Shown here piece after piece: positions 1-11,300 of a stretch of DNA of 16,909 bases. This stretch comes from Hyphochytrium catenoides (Eukaryota > Sar > Hyphochytriomycetes > Hyphochytriales > Hyphochytriaceae). Both the position numbers and the translations under genes were made by a program. The stretch lies in assembly GCA_900088475.1 (NCBI GenBank), contig FLMG01003601.1, positions 1-16,909 on the forward strand, written 5' to 3'. Numbering within the stretch: position 1 is the stretch's first letter; every line of letters starts with the position of its first letter. Under the pieces are notes generated by a model. That model had not been told where the DNA came from and ran no database searches. It saw only the letters and a program-made list of their open reading frames with translations.

Positions 1-1217
1 CTATCCTCCTGCTCCAGAACACTATTCTTGTTTGCATTGTGCTAGAGTACCAGTTAGCGGGATTGTCAACCCTAACACCTCATGAGTGCAGCAGCAGTAC
101 TTGGCACGCGTATCTTTCAGTGAGAGACGCCGCTATTTGGGGCTAAGGTAGCTCCTTGAACCCACCAGATATGGTTGTCATGTACTGCAGTACGGCTGGC
201 TCCTTTTTGGGGGATGGGCGTGATAAACCTGCTTTTTCCTGCCTTACTCTGGCTATTTCACTTGGCGAATGCTCTATGTCAGTCAAAGCTGATGAAGACC
301 AACAATCTTAGGACACCTTCGGAGCATCTTTGATGCCATGAGAACAACTAGTTCTGAAGCTGGTTGATCTGACGAGAGTGCTCGCCTTCGTAATTTTCTG
401 TGAGTTCGCTCTTTCATTTCTATCTTCATCTCATCCTCTCCAAAGCTTAACACCCCCTGGCTATGATGAAGCTACAGAGATGTGTCACTTTTGAGGTCCA
501 ACCTGTGAAACGCAAACTTCTGTCTGCCTTCCTACTGAGCCACCAATCAATTGCTTGGAATCACCTTCCAAAGCCTTGCACAATCGCTTTACTTTAGCCT
601 TATGTCAATAGCGTAAGGCGGCTGGATGAAGATATCAAAACCGCATAGTTCACCTGATTGCAGCTCGCATGAAGATAAACTATCCATCTTTCGCTCCTAT
701 CTGACAGCCAATACGCTTACAACTGTTGCAGCTTTCCCTCTAGGAAACGCAGGAGTGATGATTTGATCAATGGGAATCTCTCTGAACGTTAGTGAAGAGA
801 AAATTGTCATCCTTGTCCTGACCTGCATTCCTTCTCTTTTATAGTAGTTTTATTTATAGCCTTGTCTACTGTCTAGCTCGGGAAGGCGGAAGAAGGCTGA
901 GCGCGATGATGAAAAAGTCCGAAATCCAACTCTTATTACCAGTGAAGATTCAAAACCGAGCTTTTTAATCCTGAGCGCTTGCCTCTTTTGTCTATTAAAT
1001 ATAATGACAAATCTGAAGGGCTGATCCTTCATAACGATCACTTACTAGCGAACAATGAGCCAAAGGCTTGCAGAGATGCACATGTTATCAAACCTCAATG
1101 TATGGAGCACAAAAGGATAGTAGCAGGCCCCAGTTCCTTCATAGAACTCCAGCCCGCGCCTTTTAGGTAGGTATCTTGTGCCTTCTCTTGAAAGAATAAA
1201 GTAGAGAAATCAGAACC
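1..1217. other. Left-edge region without a supported gene
   Basis: Only short open frames of about 60 codons occur on either strand, and none has recognisable motifs or joins to neighbours through consistent splice sites. An AATAAA hexamer lies at 1195-1200 on the plus strand and could be the poly(A) signal of a plus-strand gene whose body lies to the left, but no exon was found to support that. The part next to 1218 must hold the 3' untranslated end of the minus-strand transporter; no AATAAA was seen on that strand close to its stop codon. Confidence 0.5.
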
Positions 1218-4200
1218 CTATACGTCCACAGCACGGGACTGGCCGCTCCTTCTTGGGGCTTTAATCCGTAACCTAGCATCCACAATCAGGCAAGCAGCGG
1301 CCGCCAGCACACAAAAGAATGACCCGAAGTAGAATGCACCTGGAACGAGACAAGACGGACAAGCGTAAGATGGTTGCTGTCCCTCGGATAGCGGGCAGTG
1401 TATAATGATTGTAATCACCAAAAAAAGCCCCTGGCAAGGAAGAGATAGACCCTTTTACCTCGAAAGCATTGAGGGCCATAGCAGTCTTCTACCCGGGAAC
1501 CAATGGATTTATCATGATAGAATAGGCCGGTGACTAACGTCGACAGCACCAGCCCTCCCATGGCCGGGGCAAAGTCCATGGCTCCGTAATTAGCTGCAAA
1601 GTGCACAGGTCCAAACAACTCTGCTGTGAGGGCAGGGACCATGGTGAACGTACAGCCGAAAGCGGCACCACAGAAGGCAATACACGGTGCGAGAGTCCAA
1701 CTCTGTCCGGCTGAGAGAATGAACAACGCCACAGCCATAATAACGGCAGATACCGAGAAGAAGCCAAGTCGGTTGAACTGCTTTCTATAAACGTCTGACA
1801 GATAGCCTGAACAGAGACGCCCAAAGAAATTGCAGACTCCAAAAAGCTGAATCAACGCTCCAGGCTTGGTACTCCTGATAAAAGCCGAGGCAAGGGCAGG
1901 CGAACAAGAGAGAGAAAGATAGGATGAGGGAGAGACGTCGAAAACCAACATGAAAGAATATCTGCTAAGGCTCCACCCTTCCGATTGTCTAGACACCTTA
2001 CTGAAGCAGTTGTAGTGTCCTTACCTCTTGAAGGCATAGTCTATCTGAGCGATGTTATTCAAGATAAGCAGGCCAGAGCCCGAACAAGCAAAAAATGCGA
2101 AGAAGAGAAGGTAGAACTCCACAGTTCGAAACAACTCGTACAGCTCCAAATTAACTTCATCATCTTCCTCTGTGTCAGAGTCATCCGAACCCTCAGCAGT
2201 TAACTCTGGCAAGTTGGCGCCAACTAAAGTAGATTGACTTGTAGCGCTAACTACGCTGCAGTCGCTCTCATTGCTGTTGCTTCTAGGACGGCCAGGCGGT
2301 CGACGACTTTGAGGGTTGGAAGCCTCCCCGGTGCCAAGCACCACCTCCGCATAATCCTCGCAGTTCTTCAATGGCTGCGCGGCCCTATCGGAATCTGCAA
2401 AAGAGGGTGAGAGAGGGGTTGGCTTCTCGGCATCGTCCATTCTTGATGGTTCGTCTCTCCGCACGATTCCTTCCGGCCGCTGTCTCTCTTCCGTATCAGC
2501 TTTTCTTTTTCGAGGGCTTGGTGTTGCTTCTTTGCTGGGAAAGCTTGCCTCATCGCCTTCTGTCGGACCCTTTTCATGGGCTGCGTCGTGCCCCTGCTTC
2601 TCAAGAGCACTCGGCTCCTTTTCAAGGTCACCTTCCGCTTCGGACTCCTTGGGAGTTGCGGCTGCCTCAAACAGATTCCGAGCAAGAAGGAGGTGAGCTT
2701 CTTTTCTTTTTCAAGATGATGTCACAATTGAACCTGGTCGTAAAGGCAGACAACAAAGCACATCACAGTAGCCGCACGCAGAAACTACCGGTAGGTGTGG
2801 CATAACCAGGTCCTTAACAGGAGATAAGCATACCTTTATCCTTGATGACAGCAGGAATATTCTCCAGGTCAAGATGCCTGGTGGATACTATCTGAATCTC
2901 ATTCAGCTTCTTCTGTGTTGCGGACGCCTTCACAGACAGCTGTGCCCTTCGCGACATCCGAAACACTTTCCTCGTTGTCAGGCAGGGCAAAAGAGTAAGA
3001 CCGGCCAACATCACAAGGAGGCCGACCGCCATCATGGCATCAGCAAAGACTGGCGGATCAAAGGCCAAATGTATGAGCATGCAAGTTGTGACATAGACAG
3101 CCATGGAAATGATGTAGGCTGACCACCTCCGAAAAACAGTAGAATAATCCGGATAAGCCGACGTCGGCTTGACCACTCGGATAGGATACATTGAAAGAAG
3201 GGCTATAGAAGGCATGACAATCGTGATCAGCTTCTTATAGCCCCCTACGCGCCCATCAAAGAAGGCGTCAAATATGAGGGCCCACAGACTGGAGCCCAGT
3301 CCGAATGCAGCCTTTATTAGCCCCATCGCCTAGAGTAGAAGATGTCAACTGACCCATATGCCTAACACAGATGAAGAGGAGAGAATGGAGCGCCCTAACT
3401 AAGAGCTCGCAACAATTCTGACGCGGGATAGGGGGAAGGATCAAGATGAGATTTTGCTGGAAAGGTAGCTAGTGTGAAAGGGATTGTGGAGCTGAGGTTT
3501 AGACCAGTGCCATGGCTAATAGACTGTACTCTCTCTATCGAGCCAACCGTACCTTTCCATAATCGTCCGCTGAAAAGTTTCGCACCGTGACTGCGACAGC
3601 CGTCACCCCAAGAAAGGCGCACCCAAGGAGGGCGACTGCGAAGATAGGCAAGGATTGTGTGATGGTGGAACTATCAGACGAACCTCAGCAGATCACAGAA
3701 AACCTGGCAACCTTACCGAAAAGACTTAATGATACAAAGAGGAGGGGTGGTGCCTCGTCTTCGTGGCCATTCAGTGTGAGTCCAGTAAATATTGCGAAGC
3801 CCGTCCCGGAAAGAATGCCTCCCTATTCATCATGACAGCGATCTGTCAGGTTTTTAGGTTGCAGGAGTCCACACGCATTTATTCCCTACCACTGCGAGAG
3901 TCACTCGAGGGCCACGACTCTCATATAGAAGACCTGTATGTAGAGCAAGACATTACGCTCATGACATCTCTGTCAATAAGGAGAGCGCTACATTGCTAGG
4001 GGTCTGACCTCCCAATACCGCCAGGTATTGACCGAATTGACCGATACTGCCTACAGCGTTGATGTCACTCTGCGTATAGCTGCGAAAAGGTCTAAGTGCT
4101 TTTGTCGCATATACTTGCTTCTGACGACGCACTTACTTCATTCTCTCCTTCAAGTCCTCGGTGATCAACCCAAACGTGTAGCCAATACCTTTAGGCCCGA

Positions 4201-4346
4201 GCCCGATAGCGTTAGTGCTTGCTTCAGATAAGAATTTTAAAGCTACAGTTCTCTGGTAAATTCATACCTAGAGTTAGGGCTAGGCCTATTGCGCCCCCCA
4301 TGGAAACCCATCTCCTGTCGGGCTCCTGCAGACGTGGGACCCTCAT
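1218..4346 (-). CDS. Nodulin-like major facilitator superfamily transporter, ten exons
   Basis: This is a predicted 12-helix membrane transporter of the nodulin-like/MFS family; the substrate cannot be told from sequence. Exons on the minus strand, in order: 4346-4268, 4188-4137, 4079-4009, 3933-3890, 3822-3717, 3635-3553, 3329-2834, 2700-2025, 1874-1459, 1339-1218. They sum to 2,145 nt, 714 residues plus TAG, with all phases matching. Family signatures visible: GIGYTFG (residues 27-33), YTQSDIN (45-51), VRNFSADDYGK (135-145) leading into the GLIKAAFGLG helix, ILNNIAQI (523-530), FGRLCSGYLSD (553-563) and AELFGPVHFAANYG (620-633). Between helices 6 and 7 lies an unusually long hydrophilic loop, about residues 262-502, with a basic PRKRK cluster and an acidic DDSDTEEDDE stretch. 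The start was chosen as the first ATG opening the RRWVS helix. The least certain borders are the acceptor at 2700 (2698 is also phase-compatible) and the acceptor at 3635. The gene is divergent from the co-chaperone gene at 5378. Confidence 0.92.
2025..2700 (-). other. Exon encoding most of the long central cytosolic loop of the transporter
   Basis: This 676-nt exon carries a low-complexity, charged segment of roughly 190 residues followed by transmembrane helix 7 (TVEFYLLFFAFF) and the conserved LNNIAQI motif. The loop is rich in E, K, S and P, with many possible phosphorylation sites, one PRKRK basic cluster and one run of acidic residues just before the helix. In an MFS protein of this topology the loop should face the cytosol. 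That makes it a candidate regulatory or sorting segment, which is inference only. Confidence 0.7.
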
Positions 4347-5377
4347 CTCTCAATTGTAGCGTTGAGGAAAGGTCCTATCAATCTAGTTATTAGCCTGATG
4401 TCCGGACCATAACCGCTAACCCGCCACACTCGGCAGCATGTAGATCCCCTAAGAGACTGCTGTTAGCGCTAGAATACAGGGCAAGACCTTCTACGTAAGG
4501 CCGATGGGCTGCAATGAAGGAGCGGAGGATCTTTCCGGATCACTGACAAAGAGACGAGCTCACGGTGGAGTCTGATGATGAAGCTTCGCTAATGATTTCT
4601 TATTACCATAGAAACGCGAGTTCCCAATGCGCAGAGGTTGTAGCACTGTCCCCTTCTTCCCTTCCTTTTTGTGCCTTCAATCACCCTCCCCTCACCCTGA
4701 TGCGAAAATCAAATCTTTGATAATCAATTGTGGGCGAGAAAGGGTGGAAGTGCTGTAGTCCTCCCCCCGTAGTTTCCTAGTAATAAGAATCAAGTGAGAG
4801 AGAGAGGGAAAAGAGTTTGGGCTTCCCTCCACAAGGAAGGAGGACGGGAGGAGGAGCCAGAGAAGTGGGTGGTGGGATGGGAGTGGAGTGCGGTGTTCGG
4901 ATCAGTTGCTTCCTACTCTTTCTCTTAGCTTCAGACCCTTTTCCCTCTCTTTTTATCTGGAGTGAGGCATATCTCTCTCTCTTGGTGCTGACCAAACATC
5001 TTCCTCGTTCTTCTTGCGTATCTCTTATGAAGGGTCTCTCCCCGTCTGCTGCCTCCTCTCCCTCTCTATCCGCTCAGCTCTCCCTCATCACTCTTCCTCG
5101 CCATCCTTGCCATTTCTGTCTGTCATCATATCCTCACTCTGACCTGTAGGACACACCGAACAATCATCTGCTGAAGTGTTCAAGAAGAGAGGGATTGACT
5201 CTTTCGGGTCGCCGATAAGCGAGGAAGGGACAAGACTGAGTCACTAAAGAGCAAAGTGAAGATCCTCTCAGATCTCAGACACGAGAAAGCGGGCGACAGA
5301 GGTCGTTGGAGTCAGCAGCATCGGGGATATCTACTTTGGCTGGCAGGGTATTAGATTACTTCCCTCGACTGCTCGCC
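4347..5377. promoter_or_regulatory. Head-to-head intergenic region, candidate bidirectional promoter
   Basis: This 1,031-nt stretch separates the starts of two divergent genes, so it should hold both promoters and both 5' untranslated regions. The half nearest the co-chaperone is strikingly asymmetric. From about 4795 to 4895 the plus strand is mostly purine (GAGAGAGAGAGGGAAAAGAG and GGAGGACGGGAGGAGGAG). From about 4908 to 5115 it is mostly pyrimidine (CTCTTTCTCTTAGC, CCCTCTCTTTTTATC and many CTCTCT/TCCTC blocks). Pyrimidine-rich leaders are common near transcription starts of many protist genes. No convincing TATA box could be fixed and no gene was found here; the open frame at 4817-5149 follows the pyrimidine bias and is not protein-like. 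Confidence 0.5.
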
Positions 5378-7240
5378 ATGGCGACTCCTGACGTGGCGGA
5401 CCAATGTCGCATTAAGGGTAATGATGCGTTTAAGGCTGCAGATTGGGACCAAGCTATCGAGTTCTACACTAAGGCTCTGATAGAGCTCCAAATTGATGGC
5501 AAGGCTGAGGACAAGCGGATATATTCTAACCGCTCCGCAGCCTATGTTAAGAAGGGTCAGGTGCGATACGGCCGCCTAACCATAAAAGGTACTCATAACG
5601 CTGACGTTTGCTTTCGCTCAGTACGACCTGGCAATTGCTGATGCCAATAGGGCCACTGAGATAGACCGGCATTGGGCTAAAGCGTACTATAGAAAAGCTG
5701 TAGCACAAGCAGAGCAAGGGAACCATGTGGAGGCTCTGGAAACATATGCTGTGGGTCTAAAGAACTGTCCCGATGATAGCGATCTCCTAGCTGGCATGGA
5801 AGAAGTCAAGATGCGGCTGTCGGAACAAGGGCCTGCGCACTCAGCCCACGCCTATCAGACCAGGAGTAGCCGGCTCTCGCGAGGACTATCGGGAGGAGAT
5901 GCAAAAGTTGTTAAAGATACGACTTTGTACGACATGTTAGGGGTCAAGGTGACAGCAAGCGATGCTGCGATCAAGAAGGCATACTATACCAAGGCGAGGC
6001 AATGCCATCCGGATAAGAATCCTGACGTAAGTGCCCTCCAAATGCTTGTCCAAAGCACCACGGCAGAAAAACATTCCACGTCTCCTTGGCACTAATTTAC
6101 CTGCATGTGTAATCCTCTCAGGACCCCACCGCCACTGAGACGTTCCAGAAGCTAGGTGAAGCCTATCAGATACTCTCAAACGCTGAGGCTCGCGCCATTT
6201 ATGATGAGCAAGGGTTAGAAGGAGTCAAGGAAGCGAACTTTGATATGGTTGATCCAGGTGCCCTTTTCGCTGCTGTCTTCGGTAGCGATCGCTTCTCCCA
6301 TCTTATTGGGGAACTAGCAATTGCTTCTCTTGCCTCTCATGTCGATGATGAGGGCAATCCTCCCGCTGAGGAAGAGCTAGAAAAGCTTCAAGAGGAGCGT
6401 GAATCGAAGCTGGTAGAACAGCTTGTTAAAATCCTTGCCCCATGGGTGGAAGGGCGACCGGAAGACTTCGAGAAATGGGCGAGAGAAGAGTCCACGGAAC
6501 TGCTAGACGCAAACTTTGGAGAAGCTATGCTCTCTACCATTGGCTATGTGTATGAGACCAAAGCTAGCATACGCCTGGGTAAGGCAGGTCTTCTGGGGAT
6601 TCCGGGCTTCCTTCGTCAGATTCAGTACAATACCCATAAGTTCAACAGCCAGGTCAAGGCTGTAGGGGCAGCGGTAACCGTTATGTCGCAGCAGCAGAAG
6701 ATAACTAAGACCATGGAAAAGGCCCAACTGGAAGGAAAAGAGCTCAATGAGGAGGAGCAAGCTAAAATGGCGCAGTCGTTGATGGAGAGCACAGTTCTCG
6801 TCATGTGGCAGCTGACAGTGCTTGACATAGAGCAGACCCTGACTAGCGTATGCTCAAAGGTGCTCAGTGGGGTAGATCTGCCAGCAGACCTTCCTGAAGG
6901 CAAGAAGAAGAAGATGCCGTCAATGTTCTCAAAGCTTCTGGGCTCAGGGCAGCAGAGCAAGGCTAGGAACCCAACCACCAAGCAAGAGATATGCATGGCA
7001 CGAGCAGAAGGTCTAAAGCGGCTTGGGAAAATCTTTAAAGCGGCGGCGAAGGAGCACGCCAAGGCCAATCCACATGCATCCATCTTCAACTTCGCCAGGG
7101 CACCAAGTGATGAATTCAAAGGCTCCAGTCCTGATGATTCTTCAACCTCGTCTGCAAAGGCTGAGACTTCCGCCAGCCCTAGTGGGCCTATTCCGTCTCC
7201 TGCAGCCCCGGCCTCCGCGGCCCCTCAGTTTACTAGCTGA
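5378..7240 (+). CDS. TPR-J domain-DnaJ-X co-chaperone, three exons
   Basis: This is an Hsp40-type co-chaperone expected to stimulate an Hsp70 ATPase. Exons: 5378-5560, 5622-6026, 6122-7240 (568 residues; both introns are phase 0, 61 and 95 nt, GTGCGA..CAG and GTAAGT..CAG). Residues about 7-112 form three TPR motifs. The residues that grip EEVD tails in clamp-type TPRs are present as R11, N15, N51, K81 and R85. Residues about 161-226 form the J domain, with the catalytic HPD at 190-192. Residues about 240-440 resemble the DnaJ-X domain of Djp1/Caj1-type proteins. The tail is S/P/A-rich and probably disordered. The ATG at 5378 sits in GCCATGG context; the frame is open upstream to about 5306 but has no earlier ATG. 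The first intron falls inside the second TPR and the second just after HPDKNPD. No signal peptide or membrane segment is seen, so it is likely cytosolic or nuclear. Confidence 0.94.
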
Positions 7241-8307
7241 CAGTTGAAGTCAGAAAAAGACATCGCCAGTAATCTTTATTATGGTTTTATAGAAATTGAG
7301 AAGAACGCCAACTACTTCCATTGCCTCCTGTGCCTTCGCTTAGAATGACAACTTCTGAAATGACAAGTAGTTTTATAGCAGCTGGAAGCCTCACAATCTC
7401 TTTATAAATAGGTTCGATAGCATGGAATGCCGCTGCTATTCAAGGCCAGGAGCTCAACTAAACTAACAAACGAGAACCTTTAGATAGCTTAGCAAACAAA
7501 GATAGTAAGGTGCAATAGTTCCCTACAAAGCGAGCAAAATGTTGGTTGCTTGCTGACTTTCCTGAGTCCATTCCTTGATAAGGGTCAACACTCAGCAAGA
7601 GGTCAATTCAGAAGTTCTTCACGATCGTACCATGTCCTACCGTAGACCAAGCTTCTCTACAGAGGGAGCCTGGGGAAGGCACAGAAGAGAAGACAACATA
7701 ATGTCTTGGGGCCAGGAGGCCAAGCAAATGCCTGACAGAGTTCGGCACCTTCTACAGCATCCATTGGCTTGTCGAGTAAGGAAAGGCGATTTATAGATCC
7801 CACATGGAGTGCGTAACTTGCAAGTAAATGACACATTTCTCACTACTACCCGCCGGGCCTCTCGCCTTTCAGGCTGGAGCAGTGGAGTCAAGCTGCTGCT
7901 GCTGCTGATGAGACGATGTTGATGATGATGATGGGGGAGGTGGGAGGAGGTAAGCGGCAGCAGCAATGCCAGAAACTGATGTAAGGGAATCAAGCCATGC
8001 TGCCTGCTGTTCAGGTCGAGAATGTATGACGCAGAAATCTTTATTATTCCTTATCTGTAGGTTAAATATTCTGGAGCATGGAATCTTGGCTGGATGAAGA
8101 TTGGAAGATCATCCAGATCAGAACTAAACAGGCTCGGACAGTACTCTTCAGGACTCAAAACACGCTGTCGAAGGCCATCCTAAATAAATAAGGGCAACTT
8201 GCATAGATACTGTCAGTCCCATTATTGCCCGCGATATGCCTTCAAGGGGCATCGGCTCTTTGGTTCTGTTCTGACAGCTTCTTGTCTAGTGGACTGGCAA
8301 AAGTCCC
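7241..8307. other. Intergenic region between the co-chaperone and the giant repeat protein
   Basis: This should contain the 3' end of the co-chaperone transcript and the promoter and leader of the next gene. No supported gene was found. A TATA-like TATAAATA occurs at 7403-7410, too far from the next start to be assigned with confidence. The 12-mer AATCTTTATTAT occurs twice, at 7271-7282 and 8036-8047. AATAAA lies at about 8183-8188. Open frames at 7575-7796 (plus) and 7637-7993 (minus) are low-complexity with no recognisable domain and no splice-compatible partner. Confidence 0.5.
7891..7933. repeat. Short trinucleotide repeats (CTG then GAT)
   Basis: Five consecutive GCT/CTG units (7892-7907) are followed within 20 nt by a GAT run (GATGATGATGATG, about 7921-7933). 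The next bases are G-rich (GGGGGAGGTGGGAGGAGG). These are short microsatellites in non-coding DNA; I see no further structure. Confidence 0.8.
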
Positions 8308-11300
8308 ATGGCGTCGCAGGAAGAAGGTCGTGCTGCACTAGGACGTAAAGGTACCACGACAATACCCTTCAAGGTAAAAGCAGTATCTAAAGAAGCTGCA
8401 GGAAGCAAAGCAGGACACTTGTTGGAGGTAAGGATGTACTTTCCGGCGTCTTAAATTGCTTAAAGTGAGCTAAACTTTGAGCCGCTAGGTGGACACAAGG
8501 ACCTTCTGGTCTACTGGCACTAATGCTAAGGAGTTCCTCATCATTGAGCTGGAGGAGAGTTGCCTTGTGGAGCATATCCGGTACCGTGAACCAACCCTTC
8601 CTTTGTAACCTGCAGGAGACCCACCTCAGCGGACACTTATCAGTTTCTGCTGAAGGATCTGCAACAAGTCGGTTCTGGAGTGGGAGTTACTCACTGCACT
8701 CAAAAATCGACCAGAATGTTACGTGCGCCAGAAAGCCAAGTGCGAAGCCCCGCGGAAGGAAGTTATTTACCCTTTGAACTTTGCCCCTTGCCGTTATATC
8801 AAGATAAACTGCCCAAGAGGCAGCCCCATAGCCATCTATTTCATTGAGGTGAGAGCTAACGGACAAGGCAAGAAGCCGGATGGCCGTGTGTGTCGTTCTA
8901 ATCGTAGGGCCGCTGCTGGTGGTTACAGGTGTCCGGGGTGGTAGTGCCAAATTTGGTAACTGAGCTGGCACCTGTTATTGCCTACTTATCTCCACACATT
9001 ATTGTTGGCTTGGGCCAACCAGGAGGTCAGTATATGTCTTACAAGGCATGTAGTTATTGCGAATGAATAGGAGCGCGGTGGACACAGACAAGGTGACCCG
9101 GATAAAGGGGCATCATGGAAGAGTGAGGGAGAGAAAGTGCCATCTTGAGCGCATCTTTGACGCTGTCTTCCTTGGTCTCAGAATCAAGTCTGCTTCTCCT
9201 GCAAGAGATTGCTTCCCGCTTATCACCAATCGTTGAGCATTTGGAGCCAGAGCTTTCCGTGTCCAAAGATGTCGAGAAGTCTATTCAATTTCTGTCCTGC
9301 CTCTCCGGTCCCTTGTTTCCACTTATAGCTGCACTCACAACGAGCAGCTCTTCAGGTCGTTGTCCCTTACAATCGCTGAGCCACCCTTCATAAGGCACTC
9401 ACCCCCTAATATTGTAGATTCAGATGCGGCAAACTCTGGAATGACAGTAACCGTCTCATCCAACTTTGGTCCTGTCAGAAAGAAAGGCGCCGATGACAAT
9501 CCCTTGTCCCAGCGGTAGGGTCGGAAGAAGAGGCTGAGAGCCTCAAATCGACAGCAAGAGACATCACTCAGATATTGGGAGGGGGAAACCGGGTGGAAGA
9601 TGCGGAAAGCTACTAGCACTTGGCCCTAACGTGGATTTATCTGTCAGGTTTAGAATCGGAGATCTTCTCCCTATCTTGCGCAGAGCGTTTGAACTCGAAC
9701 CTGGCCTTTTGGCGTTCTGCCGGAGGGTAGCGAGGGCAGTCCATCATGTAACAACTCTCTCATCCGCCTCGGAGAGTCTGCTAGTAGAGGTGGAAGAGTT
9801 AGCTTCTCTTCCAACCTTCCACACATCAGCAATGCAATTGGATGCCCACACAGGTGCTGGGCTTGAGGGTCTGTTTTTGCTATTGCAAGCTTTCTCTTCA
9901 CAACCCTACCTTTGCTACAAGTTAGAAGAAGGAAATCCCAATCTTCTTGTGGCCCTTCCTGTGATCCGCGGTCTCTTGGAAGAGTTACGGTATGTCTTTG
10001 CTGATTCGTGTCGACTCTTATTCTCTGAATCCCTGACCCTGACCCTATGCTAATAGGATGTTTAAGCCTAAACTTGCAGGGCCTAAAAGCCCAACAAATG
10101 CATTAGGGGGGGATGGGGAAAGGATTGATGACTGTGAGAAGAACTTGTCCCTCCTCTTCCTTCTTGCCCTGCTTGTCCAGCCAGGATATCAGCCAATAGT
10201 GAAACTAGCGGCATCGTCCTTGTGCTCCGGAGATGGTTCCATCGAGTCGGCTACAATCATTCTTCTCAAGCTTGCAGTCCATTCTTCTTTGAAAGAGTGC
10301 AAAGGTGACCTTGAGCTAAGGTGGGGCCCTGCCTTAGAAATGACCAGAAGGCTTCTAGCTCAGTTTCAGGTAGTCTTTCTTCCCTTCCACAGGGCCGTAT
10401 CCTTCCGTTGCATTTTCTGCTGGGAATCCTAAACAACGCCCAAGGGTTCAAGGCGCCTCTTCACTTATCTCCGTTTGTTTGGCTTGCTTACTTATCTCTC
10501 CTACGTCCATGTCCTCGATACGCGCTCCACAGTAATGCATGACTTTTGCCACTAAATGCTCTGTGCCAGGGAATCACGCCAGCAAACAATGTTATGTCCC
10601 CGGAGTTCTATTCCTCCGTTCTGCTAGTGAAGCTGGCGGTTAGAGGGGTATTCGAGATAGAGGTCTCCCAGATAATAGAGGCTGCCCCATCCTTGCTTGG
10701 GCTCGTCTATCTTTTGTCTCCGATTCTGCACGATCTGCTCATTGTCTATTCAGGACATATACAACGTGACGGTGAGGCACCTAGGGTGTACCTACTCCTC
10801 GTGACACCATCTTCCGCCCGCGCCCGCTGAGTTATCTAACCTTCTCTGATAAGTTATCGCAATCCGATATTTAAGGAAAGCCTTGGAGATGCTGAGGGAG
10901 AAACCTGAGGCCTACAAAGTAGCGGTAAGGGTCATTAGACTGCATGGGGCTGTTCATAAGGTCGAGCTGCCAATCTATCTGATGCCTGAAATGTCGTATT
11001 TTACTCCTCGAGTAGGAAACCAGAATGTTGAAGGGAGAACTTCGGCCTTCGTCGTTTCTGATACTTCTAGACGATGATCTTACGCCCCCTGTGAACGTTG
11101 ACAATCTCCTGCCGCTATGGAAGCGCGGTCAAGGTAAGCCAGCCACCACTAAGTTGTACCGTTTCTTGGTAGATCTTGGTTACCCAGCTACCTTATTTTG
11201 AAGGTTGGTAGCTTAGAGTGAATTGAAGTGCTTCTGTATTATCCTCTTTCCATGCCCTGACTGAAAGGTACCTAATCCCAAAAGCTTTTCGACTCTCTCT

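Noticed and set aside
4817-5149. Plus-strand open frame of 110 codons upstream of the co-chaperone
   Set aside because: Its composition simply follows the purine-rich and pyrimidine-rich strand bias (G/R then S/P/L runs), with no domain and no splice link to a neighbour.
6622-7119. Minus-strand open frame of 165 codons opposite the DnaJ-X region
   Set aside because: It is antisense to a strongly supported exon and has no recognisable motifs.
7637-7993. Minus-strand open frame of 118 codons
   Set aside because: The histidine and serine runs come from the antisense of the CTG/GAT repeats, and nothing in it resembles a known domain.
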